From: Candidatus Wallbacteria bacterium
GTDB taxonomy: Bacteria > Muiribacteriota > JAQTZZ01
Direction of reading: 5' to 3'
Assembly: GCA_028687545.1 (NCBI GenBank)
Contig: JAQTZZ010000046.1
Span: 1 to 33,212 of the forward strand
DNA: 33,212 nucleotides
The notes below the pieces were generated by a model. It was not told the DNA's origin. It did not search any database and was given only the letters and a program-made list of their open reading frames with translations. Numbering within the stretch: position 1 is the stretch's first letter; each line of letters begins with the position of its first letter. Both the position numbers and the translations under genes were made by a program. This document shows positions 22,756 to 30,424 of this stretch, piece after piece.

Positions 22756-24042
22756 ATGAAGTGTAAATTTATTCTCTTTCTGGCACTGAGTGTAGTGTGC
22801 ACCGCTGCCTCTTATGCAGAAGATTATAGAGGCGCCCAGGATTTTCAGGCATACATGAATCTGGTGAAGAATTATCTGCAGCTTCCGGCAACAGTCCCTG
22901 CGCAGGCCAAGCAAATGATTCGTAATGCCCTGATCAATTCCATAAATGCAGCTGTGAAAGCAAAAACGCTGACACAGGCGCAAGGTGCTCAACTGCTTAA
23001 GTTACTTAATGCGAATCCCAATCCTGCACCTAATCCCAATCCTGCACCTAATCCCAATCCTGCGCCCAATCCCAATCCTGCACCCAATCCCAATCCTGCG
23101 CCCAATCCTAATCCTGCGCCCAATCCTAATCCTGCACCTCATCCCAATCCTGCGCCTCATCCCAATCCTAATCCTAATCCTAATCCCAATCCTAATCCTG
23201 AACCCGATCCTGAGATTGAACCCGATCCTGAGATTGAACCCGATCCTGAGATTGAACCCGATCCTGAGATTGAACCCGATCCTGAGATTGAACCCGATCC
23301 TGAGATTGATCCTGATCCTATTGATCCCGGTCCTGACAATGACAGCGATGGCATAGCTTCCATTATGAGTGGAAGCTGCCATTTGAGTGAAAATGTCAGT
23401 TGCTCCTTCAAGGTTAAAAAAGATTTCACTATACAGGAAATGCCTGTGCTGACAGAATCGACAGCATCATCTCTCAATATCGGAATTGAAATCAGTTCAC
23501 CTTCCAATGCTGGAAAAGCTGACACGAGACCAATGAAAATGAGCCGCAAAGACTCTTATGTCGGGGTTCTGCAGTTCATCGAAAATCACGGCGGGCTGCC
23601 TGCGGATGCTGCTCTATCTTTCATCAGACCGATCTATGGAACTGACGGAGAAGGGAAGAAGGAAATACTCTATTATTACTTCCATTTCTGCAGGGTCTGG
23701 AACGGATTCAGAATCGCAGGGCATAATTGCGACAGCATCAACGTTCTGTCAAACGACAGTGGTGTAATAGCCTGCTGCCGCATCTGGAGAGTCATAACGG
23801 AAATGCCGCCTCAGGGTTTTAAATTGCTTTCCCCTGCACAGGCATTAAGCAAATCGGCTGGAGCGATCGGTTCAGCCTTGAAAAACGGCAGAAAGATAAA
23901 CTACAATCACTGGAGTCTTGGCTACTGCTCAGTTTCCTGCGGATCCAGCGTCGGCAGTGCACTCGTTCCCTGCTACACGTTCAGGAGCGGAAGAAGATTT
24001 GCAGTGCGGGTGAATGCAGTGACAGGTGAATTGTTGAAATAA
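22756..24042 (+). CDS. Secreted repeat-linker protein with C-terminal PepSY-like region, 428 aa
   Basis: AAAGGGGG precedes the ATG; the signal peptide is MKCKFILFLALSVVCTAASYA. Residues 22-86 form a helical head (VKNYLQLPATVPAQAKQMIR). Residues 87-184 are NPNPAP/HPNPAP repeats followed by six EPDPEI repeats, forming an extended and increasingly acidic spacer. Residues 200-428 contain about eight cysteines. The end (LLSPAQALSKSAGAIG ... YTFRSGRRFAVRVNAVTGELL) resembles the PepSY-like pattern of domains often attached to secreted peptidases as inhibitors or propeptides, but no peptidase motif is present. Possible peptidase inhibitor or surface protein; function unproven. A strong terminator follows. 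Confidence 0.72.
   Translation: MKCKFILFLALSVVCTAASYAEDYRGAQDFQAYMNLVKNYLQLPATVPAQAKQMIRNALINSINAAVKAKTLTQAQGAQLLKLLNANPNPAPNPNPAPNPNPAPNPNPAPNPNPAPNPNPAPNPNPAPHPNPAPHPNPNPNPNPNPNPEPDPEIEPDPEIEPDPEIEPDPEIEPDPEIEPDPEIDPDPIDPGPDNDSDGIASIMSGSCHLSENVSCSFKVKKDFTIQEMPVLTESTASSLNIGIEISSPSNAGKADTRPMKMSRKDSYVGVLQFIENHGGLPADAALSFIRPIYGTDGEGKKEILYYYFHFCRVWNGFRIAGHNCDSINVLSNDSGVIACCRIWRVITEMPPQGFKLLSPAQALSKSAGAIGSALKNGRKINYNHWSLGYCSVSCGSSVGSALVPCYTFRSGRRFAVRVNAVTGELLK
23014..23307 (+). repeat. 18-bp tandem repeats encoding NPNPAP and EPDPEI
   Basis: About seven units of AATCCCAATCCTGCRCCY, a degenerate middle of AATCCY repeats, then six exact copies of GAACCCGATCCTGAGATT (23200-23307). Both 18-bp arrays keep frame. 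Long open frames on other strands here are by-products of the repeat. Confidence 0.92.
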
Positions 24043-24063
24043 CAAATTTTTTAATAAATTATC

Positions 24064-24096
24064 GGGGCTGTCCGACTTTTTGAACAGCCCCTTTTT
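24064..24096 (+). terminator. Rho-independent terminator
   Basis: GGGGCTGT (24064-24071) pairs with ACAGCCCC (24084-24091), loop 12 nt, then TTTTT. It lies 22 bp after the stop of the repeat-linker protein. Confidence 0.9.
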
Positions 24097-24135
24097 CATT
24101 TTCGCATTACGAACAAAGATTTCAGCGAGTTCTTC

Positions 24136-25929
24136 TTACTTATACTTCTGCATACCCTCAGGTACATACCAGTGGGGGAAATTGTAGAAAATGCCGGCAG
24201 GAGCGATCCCGATCCCTTGGATGCGCTTGTCAACAGCCCAGATGATGTCGGGGGCATAGAGGAAAGTATAAGGCTGATCTTCGGATATTATGGCCTGCAG
24301 CCTGTAATATATCTGCTTGAGCTTTTCCCTGTCAAAAGTGGAACGGCTGAGCTCGCAGAGCCGGTCTACCTCAGGGTTAACATAGGAAATGAAATTGAAT
24401 CCACCATAATTATTCTTTTCATCAGGAATTCGAGAGGAATGCCAGTATTGGTTTGGATCACTGTTAGTATCAAGAGTCCAGCCGGCTAAGCAAACCTGAA
24501 ATTTTTTCTCATCCATCTGTTTAATGTATTCCGTCCATTCAAGTGTCAGGAGAGTCACCTTGATCCCAACTGTTTTCCAGTAATCCCTGACCAGTTCGGC
24601 GACTAACTTTCTGGTTGAGAGGTTGTTGAAAGTCAATCTCAAGTCAAATTCAGTACCATCTTTTTCCAGGATCCCATCCTGATCCTCGTCTTTCCAGCCT
24701 GCTGCAGCCAGGATTTTTCTGGAGAGCGCAGGATCGTACGGAAATGGGGGGAGCGCTTTGTCACAAGCCCAGTGGGAAGGAAGAAAGCAGCTTGCAATAG
24801 GTACTCCAAAGCCATACAGCACCTTGTCAATGATCTCCTGGCGGTTAATGGCCATAGTCAAGGCCTGCCTGATGTTCCTGTCTTTTAAAAGAGGCAGATT
24901 CAGGTTATAGGCGATGAAGTCATAATCATGTGTTGAAGGATAAGCGAACAAGTTGAACTTTTTTTTAAATTCTTCTGTATTAGCCTGCTTCGTGAATTGG
25001 TCTTGAGTCAGCCCCATCATATCAATATCACCCCTCAGCAACGACAAAAAAGTCATGGAATCGTCTGGAGAGATTTTGTAGATTACACGGGTACAAAAAG
25101 GTCTTCCTCCGTAATAATCAGGATTTGCTTCCAGCACTATCTGTTCGCCTGCCTGCCACTGTAAAAATCTGAACGGACCTGTACCTATAGGATGGCGGTT
25201 ATATTCCGAGGTCCTGAGATTCACTTTTTCATAGATATGTCTGGGAATAATCACAGGAGAGAGGTGGTCAATCAGATATATATCCGGTTTGCTGCAGGCG
25301 ATCCTGACAGTATGAGAATCAATTATTTCTACTGTGATTACATCAGCGAAGAAGCTTCTATAGACACTTCCTACTGCTGGATCCATTATTTTTTCGCAGG
25401 TGAATTTGACATCTTCTGCGGTAAAAATGGTTCCGTCATGCCAGCGGACATTTTTTCTCAGATGGTAGATGACCGCAGCATGGTCAGCTGATATTTCCCA
25501 TGATTCTGCCAGTTCGGGAATCAATTCATTGTTTTTGTCATAGTCAGCCAGCCCGTCCATGATCAAATTACAAATATCCTGAGATGGAGTGTCATCTGCA
25601 ATCAGAGGGTTAAGAGTGACAGGCTCAAGTGATGGTTCAACGATTGTATCCCCGTAAGACGGAGACAATGCAATCTCACTGGTCTGCTTCTTCAGTAATT
25701 CATTGTAGCTGCCCTCGACCTTCTCAAGAACCCTTCCATCACTGGATTTTTTCGGGTCATTGAGAAAGGACTTGTAATCAGCGCTGGCTGAGGCAGTGTC
25801 CTGGAGCACATAATGCTCGAACAGGGCTTTATCCAGCTGGTCAGCATTTGTGGCGGCAGCCAGAAGGGCAGGGAGCAGCAGGGAAATAGTCAGTAATTTC
25901 AGGCCAAAAGCATTCAGACTTTTCCACAC
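24136..25929 (-). CDS. ABC transporter substrate-binding protein, family 5, with N-terminal insert, 597 aa
   Basis: The start is GTG 25929 (MWKSLNAFGLKLLTISLLLPALLAAA), with AAAGGA 11 bases upstream; overlapping out-of-frame ATGs after the same AAAGGA encode only a short peptide. It carries the same insert as the SBPs at 20823 and 30425 (KALFEHYVLQDTASASADYK), nearly identical at the DNA level. Core motifs: SPSYGDTIVEPSLEPVTLNPL, LAESWEIS, YHLRKNVRWHDGTIFTAEDV, IGTGPFRFLQW, AAGWKDEDQDGILEKDG, and the end HWYVPEGMQKYK (GM replaces EL). Probable periplasmic peptide binder; no import partners are visible. Divergent from the HExxH peptidase at 26114 across a type I promoter. Confidence 0.92.
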   Translation of the reverse strand: MWKSLNAFGLKLLTISLLLPALLAAATNADQLDKALFEHYVLQDTASASADYKSFLNDPKKSSDGRVLEKVEGSYNELLKKQTSEIALSPSYGDTIVEPSLEPVTLNPLIADDTPSQDICNLIMDGLADYDKNNELIPELAESWEISADHAAVIYHLRKNVRWHDGTIFTAEDVKFTCEKIMDPAVGSVYRSFFADVITVEIIDSHTVRIACSKPDIYLIDHLSPVIIPRHIYEKVNLRTSEYNRHPIGTGPFRFLQWQAGEQIVLEANPDYYGGRPFCTRVIYKISPDDSMTFLSLLRGDIDMMGLTQDQFTKQANTEEFKKKFNLFAYPSTHDYDFIAYNLNLPLLKDRNIRQALTMAINRQEIIDKVLYGFGVPIASCFLPSHWACDKALPPFPYDPALSRKILAAAGWKDEDQDGILEKDGTEFDLRLTFNNLSTRKLVAELVRDYWKTVGIKVTLLTLEWTEYIKQMDEKKFQVCLAGWTLDTNSDPNQYWHSSRIPDEKNNYGGFNFISYVNPEVDRLCELSRSTFDREKLKQIYYRLQAIISEDQPYTFLYAPDIIWAVDKRIQGIGIAPAGIFYNFPHWYVPEGMQKYK

Positions 25930-25960
25930 TGATACATCATTCCTTTAATATTCAGTTTTA

Positions 25961-26014
25961 TTTACATTTATTTTACATGTTTTTGACAGCTTTTTTAAAG
26001 TCCTGAATCATAAT
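25961..26014 (+). promoter_or_regulatory. Type I four-repeat activator promoter
   Basis: Units TTTACATTTAT (25961), TTTACATGTTT (25972), TTGACAGCTTT (25983), TTTAAAGTCCT (25994, weaker), then GAAT and CATAAT (26009-26014). Same spacing as the other copies but the sequence after the -10 differs. It drives the HExxH peptidase with a leader of about 95 nt. Confidence 0.75.
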
Positions 26015-26113
26015 TATTTTATAGAGAAATATAGGAAGTTGAAGCACACCCGGTCTGAACCAGGGAAAGGGTTGGAGCAGGCGGGGGAAGATTTCTTAAA
26101 AAGGGGGGGCAGT

Positions 26114-27847
26114 ATGCGAGTATCCGGGTTTGCTGTTGCTCCCTTCACAGCTTTGTTGTTTTTTGTTAAAGTCCTTCAAGCTGAGACCATCTCAGAAAAT
26201 ATTCAGTTCTTTTCCAATATCTATCAGCAGGCCATTTCTGCGACTGAAAGTCTGAATCTGCAGACTATGGAGTTGGAAAACCGATCTGAAACCCAGATTG
26301 AAAAAATCTGCCGGAAAATAACGGAATGCGATCAGAACTTTTCCTGTTTCCAGGATTACATCTCGATCCATGCTGCAGATGATTCCTTGAGACCGATTCT
26401 GGAAAATCTCACTGCTGCAGTCCTCAATTCACAACTGACCGGAAAAAATTTCAAAGTCGATTACATAAAACATCAGCTGTCCAGAATCGAAACAGCCAAG
26501 ACCAAGTATCTTTCCAGAGAAGAACAGAAGCGGATTTTGCTTACAGTCAGATCGATCTATGGTGATGCTGACAGGAGCTTCTGCCATAACATCCGGCAAG
26601 GTTCACTGACCTGCTTCTTCCTGGAAGTCGCAAGGTCCTGGAATAAACTTTATCCTGCAGTGCAGGAAGACATTCTGAAATACAGCAGAGGCAATATCTA
26701 CCAGCTTGCCGGCAGAGGCAGCAGGGCAGAAGATGCAGTGATTTACAGGACTTCTCATTTTGAAATTCACTACACCATGTCCGGTGAGGACGCGCCAGCC
26801 GAAACTGACCTGACTGTCGTAGGAGTCGACGGCATGGAGCACCCTGAATTTGTGGTCAATGCTGGTCTGTTCCTGGAAAAATCCTGGTCGGATGAAACCG
26901 GAAAGCTGGCCATGAAAGCGCCGAAAATCCCTTATCAGATATTCATCAAAGATCTGGGAGATGGGGCCTGTGGAGTGACTAAAGTTGAAGACTTAGCTGA
27001 CGGATCTACTGACTCCTATATAGAAATTGACAATGATTTTAGCGGGGAATATTACATGCCGAATGATGATTGTGACAGAGAGACAGGTGATCTCAAGGTG
27101 ACATGTGCGCATGAATTCATGCATGCCTGTCAGCTCATGTATTTTCTGGCCGGAAGGGACTACAGCACCTGTATCTGCGAACCAACTGCCACTTGGGCGG
27201 AAGAGTATGTGTATCCTGAGGTCAACGGCTATCTTGGCTTCCTCTCATATGAAAACTCTCCATTAATAGAGCCTCAGCTTGATATTGCCTGCAGAACATA
27301 CGGTTATGTCGTTCTACCGCTCTTCCTGAGCGAGAAATTCAATCCTGCCATGGTTAAATCCCTCTGGGAAAGGTTTGAAATAGACCAGGATCAGACTCTT
27401 GCTCTTGTAAATACACTTGGCGACAAGCTGGAAAAATTTTATGGTGATTTCGCTGTATCCCTTTATCTGAAAAAGGAAAATTACGAGGACGGAAGCAGAT
27501 TTCCGGATCTGAAAATTCTGAAAAAAATCTCTGCCGGCAGCACTGCAAGCGAGGTGATCGATACAGACACACCTGGATATCTGGGTATCAATTATCTGGA
27601 AATCGATGCCCAGGCTCCGGGAACCCTGAATCTGAAATTCCGCTCAAATTACGCCTATCCCGTGCGCCTGATCCTGCTTGGTGACTCTGAAAACAAGGTT
27701 GTGGAATTCAAAAAAAGCACCTGGGAATTTAGTCTGGAGCATTTCAAAGGCACAGTCAAGAAAGTGGTGATTGTTGCATATTGCCTGGATGCAACTCAAG
27801 CGAATACAGAATACTCCCTGGAAACAACCTGCAGTCCATCTATCTGA
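26114..27847 (+). CDS. Secreted HExxH metallopeptidase, 577 aa
   Basis: ATG 26114 follows a seven-G ribosome site and begins a signal peptide (MRVSGFAVAPFTALLFFVKVLQA); an in-frame TTG at 26039 would bury it. The N-terminal 200 residues are helical and cysteine-bearing, probably a propeptide. The catalytic domain has CAHEFMHACQ (H333, E334, H337) and downstream ATWAEEYVYPE, whose glutamates (363-364) are candidates for the third zinc ligand, as in gluzincins. It resembles the secreted metalloproteases annotated after Myxococcus MXAN_6640, an attribution from motif memory. A C-terminal beta domain (about 490-577) follows. Driven by a type I promoter; the truncated SBP relic overlaps its downstream side. 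Confidence 0.82.
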   Translation: MRVSGFAVAPFTALLFFVKVLQAETISENIQFFSNIYQQAISATESLNLQTMELENRSETQIEKICRKITECDQNFSCFQDYISIHAADDSLRPILENLTAAVLNSQLTGKNFKVDYIKHQLSRIETAKTKYLSREEQKRILLTVRSIYGDADRSFCHNIRQGSLTCFFLEVARSWNKLYPAVQEDILKYSRGNIYQLAGRGSRAEDAVIYRTSHFEIHYTMSGEDAPAETDLTVVGVDGMEHPEFVVNAGLFLEKSWSDETGKLAMKAPKIPYQIFIKDLGDGACGVTKVEDLADGSTDSYIEIDNDFSGEYYMPNDDCDRETGDLKVTCAHEFMHACQLMYFLAGRDYSTCICEPTATWAEEYVYPEVNGYLGFLSYENSPLIEPQLDIACRTYGYVVLPLFLSEKFNPAMVKSLWERFEIDQDQTLALVNTLGDKLEKFYGDFAVSLYLKKENYEDGSRFPDLKILKKISAGSTASEVIDTDTPGYLGINYLEIDAQAPGTLNLKFRSNYAYPVRLILLGDSENKVVEFKKSTWEFSLEHFKGTVKKVVIVAYCLDATQANTEYSLETTCSPSI

Positions 27848-27888
27848 ACAGACCGGTTTCAAAACCGGAAAATATGGATAAGCCTGAT

Positions 27889-28056
27889 TTATTTATACTT
27901 CTGCAATTCCTCTGGCACGTACCAGTAAGGCAAATTATAGAAAATTCCTGCAGGAGCGATCTCGATTCCGTGGATACGTTTGCTTACCGCATAAACATCA
28001 TCAGGGGTATAGAGGAATGTATAGGGCTGGTCTTCATGAAGGATGGCCTGAATCTT
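27889..28056 (-). pseudogene. Truncated substrate-binding-protein gene (last 55 codons)
   Basis: The minus strand encodes KIQAILHEDQPYTFLYTPDD, then VYAVSKRIHGIE..APAGIFYN and HWYVPEELQKYK-like LPYWYVPEELQKYK, with a normal stop. It equals the C-terminus of the intact SBPs. The homology ends at the KIQ codons, where the sequence runs straight into the type I repeats, and the next codons are stops. About 90 percent of the gene is missing. The intact copy at 30425 reads GCCTGAATCTTGTAATAT at this point; here it reads GCCTGAATCTTTACATTT, so the breakpoint used a short CTT/TTA microhomology. Confidence 0.9.
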
Positions 28057-28108
28057 TACATTTATTTTACAATTCCCTGACAGGATTTTGACAGGATTTT
28101 CCTATAAT
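28055..28108 (+). promoter_or_regulatory. Type I four-repeat activator promoter
   Basis: Units TTTACATTTAT (28055), TTTACAATTCC (28066), CTGACAGGATT (28077), TTGACAGGATT (28088), then TTCC and TATAAT (28103-28108). The last 33 bp and the leader are almost identical to 32344-32418. It drives the deiminase and papain-like genes. Confidence 0.85.
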
Positions 28109-28147
28109 GAAATCAGAGCCCAGGAGTATTGAGTATAAGGGGGGGGC

Positions 28148-29281
28148 ATGAAAAAAGCAGTCTTACAGTTCCTGTTTATTTCCGTAGTGCTTTACGGCTC
28201 CCAGATCGAGAACCACGCTGATTTTCTAAAGAAAGTCGGGCTTACAGGCCGGATCAACCCCCAATTCAGGTCGCTCAGCGTTCCACAGGGGAACTTCTAC
28301 ACTGCAGCCGAGTTTGATACGGCTGAAGGCGTGATCCTCTGCTACAACCAAAGCACCGAAGACCTGCAGCTTGCCATGACCGCCTTTATCGCTGAAGATA
28401 CACTCGTGTATTTCTGCTGCGAAAACCAGGCTGACATGAAAGGAAAGATGGAGCAGAAAGGCATTAATCTGGCCAATGTCCGTTTCCTGACCGGGAACTA
28501 TTTCATCTGGGTAAGGGACTGGGGTGCACAGTGGGTCGTGCATGATGACGGCACATCAGAGAAGATCCTGGTCGACTACATGGGGGAGGACTGCGCCCTG
28601 GCCCTCTACAACCAGCTCCCGGGCGGTCTTCACATAATGGCATTCAGCGAAGCGGGCGGGAATCAGATGTTCGACGGACACGGCACAGCTTTCAGTTCCT
28701 GGTACGAGGAGTATCCGTTCTCCGAAAGCGAAGAGGAGATCAGGAATGTGTACCGCGATTTCTACAATGTGGAACAACTGGTTTTTTTAAAGCCCTTGAA
28801 AAAGGAAATGACCGGGCATATCGATCTTTACTGCAAGCTGTTAGGTTACAACCTCCTGCTCCTGGGTGAATACAGGAATGATGCCGATGCGGTCCAGGGA
28901 AACCGGGAAATATTGGAGGAAAACTGTAAAACCCTGGCAGAAGTGAGGGACTTGGCAGGTAAAAAATACCGCATTGAACGGATCGTCATGCCCCAGTATA
29001 AGGAAAGTCAATTTCAAGGTTATGTTACCACCCTCAGTTACGTGAACTCTCTGATCGTGAACAGGAAGATCCTTGTGCCTGTGTATAACATACCCACTGA
29101 CGAGGAAGCGCTTGAAACTTACCGCAGGCTCATGCCAGGTTATACGGTAAAAGGCTTTGATTGCAGCAAGATCATCGAGGGGGGCGGGGCCATCCATTGC
29201 ATTACGAATAACGTGTATTCAGGCAACACGGCCATGATTAATGAGCTGGAACGCCTCTCGGTACGGGCCACCGGCCTCTGA
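28148..29281 (+). CDS. Exported peptidylarginine-deiminase / agmatine-deiminase family enzyme, 377 aa
   Basis: Members convert arginine side chains in proteins to citrulline, or agmatine to carbamoylputrescine. A signal peptide (MKKAVLQFLFISVVLYGSQ) points to the exported, protein-acting branch typified by Porphyromonas PPAD; agmatine deiminases are cytoplasmic. Active-site blocks: YFIWVRDWGAQWVV (D124), EAGGNQMFDGHGTAFSS, MTGHIDLYCKLLG (H224, D226), and GGGAIHCITNNV with nucleophile C351. The substrate cannot be deduced from motifs alone. ATG 28148 sits one base after an eight-G run. The papain-like peptidase gene follows 59 bp downstream in the same direction, likely one operon under the type I promoter. 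Confidence 0.88.
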   Translation: MKKAVLQFLFISVVLYGSQIENHADFLKKVGLTGRINPQFRSLSVPQGNFYTAAEFDTAEGVILCYNQSTEDLQLAMTAFIAEDTLVYFCCENQADMKGKMEQKGINLANVRFLTGNYFIWVRDWGAQWVVHDDGTSEKILVDYMGEDCALALYNQLPGGLHIMAFSEAGGNQMFDGHGTAFSSWYEEYPFSESEEEIRNVYRDFYNVEQLVFLKPLKKEMTGHIDLYCKLLGYNLLLLGEYRNDADAVQGNREILEENCKTLAEVRDLAGKKYRIERIVMPQYKESQFQGYVTTLSYVNSLIVNRKILVPVYNIPTDEEALETYRRLMPGYTVKGFDCSKIIEGGGAIHCITNNVYSGNTAMINELERLSVRATGL

Positions 29282-29340
29282 CCGGATGTTGATAACTTTT
29301 TTCCGGAAGATATCTTGGAAGTATGGAGTAGGGAGGGTGC

Positions 29341-30411
29341 ATGAAGAACAGTATCTGTTTTCTCCTGTTTTTCTCTTTTTCACTCAATGCTCTTCAAGCA
29401 GAAACTCAAACCTTATGTCTTTCATACAGCCAGAAAATGGATATCTATGCCAGGGCACTTCAGGAAGCCACTCTGGACGGCAATTCCTACCGCGTCTCAG
29501 TAAAAGCGATACCGCAGGCCCTGATTGATGACACAGCATTGCAGGACAGGAAAGATAATCTGGCCAGGGAGGCCAGGGAATTCTCTGCCCGGCTGGCGGA
29601 AGATTACAGGAAGTCAGGACGGCAGACCTTCACCCCGGTGCTCCCGAAGCCAGTCCAGCTCCCAAAAGAGTTCGATCAACGGGATGCAGGGATCATTTCC
29701 ACTCCCAAAAACCAGGGTAACTTCGGCAACTGCTGGTACTTTGCCCTGGCCGGCATCTGCGAGGCTGCAATCGCCAAAGGCTCAGGAAAAATGTACGACC
29801 TGTCCGAGCAGTTACTGGTCAACTGTGTGCAAGTCCAGGGCAGTGTGGGCGACGACAAGATATCCCCCTGGGATCTGGTGGTAAACAGGGGCTTCGTGCT
29901 GGAATCCGAGTTACCTTATGTGGGAAATGTCGAAACATGCAAAAACCTGCCCTGCATCGAAAAGAATGATTATCTGTTCCGCTTCGTTTTCCCGCTGGAC
30001 AAGGAAACCCAGGCCCTGCTGGAATCATGGGGTGCAGTCATCGAAGGTAACGGAGTAGTCTGGTACACCAATAAAGGCGAATACGGCATGGTCAACACGA
30101 CCGGCGAAGACTTCATCAAGCGGGTGATCTTCAATTACGGCGGATGCTGTGTCTATCTCATCTGCGACGAAGCGATCATGAGTTATGAAGGCGGAATTTT
30201 CAATCATGTTCCTGACGACTCTGTTCACACTGACCATGCAGTTATGCTGATTGGCTGGAATGACCGGGAAGGATACTGGATCATAAAGAACTCCTGGGGG
30301 ACAGACTGGGGTGAAGAGGGATACATGCGCCTGAAATACGGATCAGCGAAGATGGAACTCAATGGCGATGGTACGATTTACCGCAGAAGCCAGTTTGACT
30401 ACAATTACTGA
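29341..30411 (+). CDS. Secreted papain-like cysteine peptidase (C1A), 356 aa
   Basis: GGGAGGG lies before the ATG; signal peptide MKNSICFLLFFSFSLNALQA; propeptide to about residue 105, including the VSVKAIPQ block it shares with the C1 enzyme at 32415. Catalytic residues: Q125 (KNQGNFGN), C131 (CWYFALAG), H299 (TDHAVMLIGWND) and N317 (IIKNSWGTDWGEEGYMRL). The usual QGxCGSCW motif is QGNFGNCW: the catalytic Cys stays but the disulfide Cys three positions after Gln is Phe, and Ser is Asn. Likely digests proteins outside the cell or in the periplasm, together with the deiminase upstream. It converges with the SBP at 30425 with a 13-bp gap. Confidence 0.92.
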   Translation: MKNSICFLLFFSFSLNALQAETQTLCLSYSQKMDIYARALQEATLDGNSYRVSVKAIPQALIDDTALQDRKDNLAREAREFSARLAEDYRKSGRQTFTPVLPKPVQLPKEFDQRDAGIISTPKNQGNFGNCWYFALAGICEAAIAKGSGKMYDLSEQLLVNCVQVQGSVGDDKISPWDLVVNRGFVLESELPYVGNVETCKNLPCIEKNDYLFRFVFPLDKETQALLESWGAVIEGNGVVWYTNKGEYGMVNTTGEDFIKRVIFNYGGCCVYLICDEAIMSYEGGIFNHVPDDSVHTDHAVMLIGWNDREGYWIIKNSWGTDWGEEGYMRLKYGSAKMELNGDGTIYRRSQFDYNY

Positions 30412-30424
30412 GATCAATTGAAAT

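Noticed and set aside
23002-23549. Minus-strand open frames with RIGIGR or SGSISG repeats
   Set aside because: By-products of the 18-bp arrays in the plus-strand gene; no ribosome site or signal peptide.
28088-28108. TTGACA plus TATAAT as an ordinary sigma70 promoter in the type I sites
   Set aside because: The gap between the two is only 9 bp, far from 17, and TTGACA is simply the fourth member of the 11-bp repeat.
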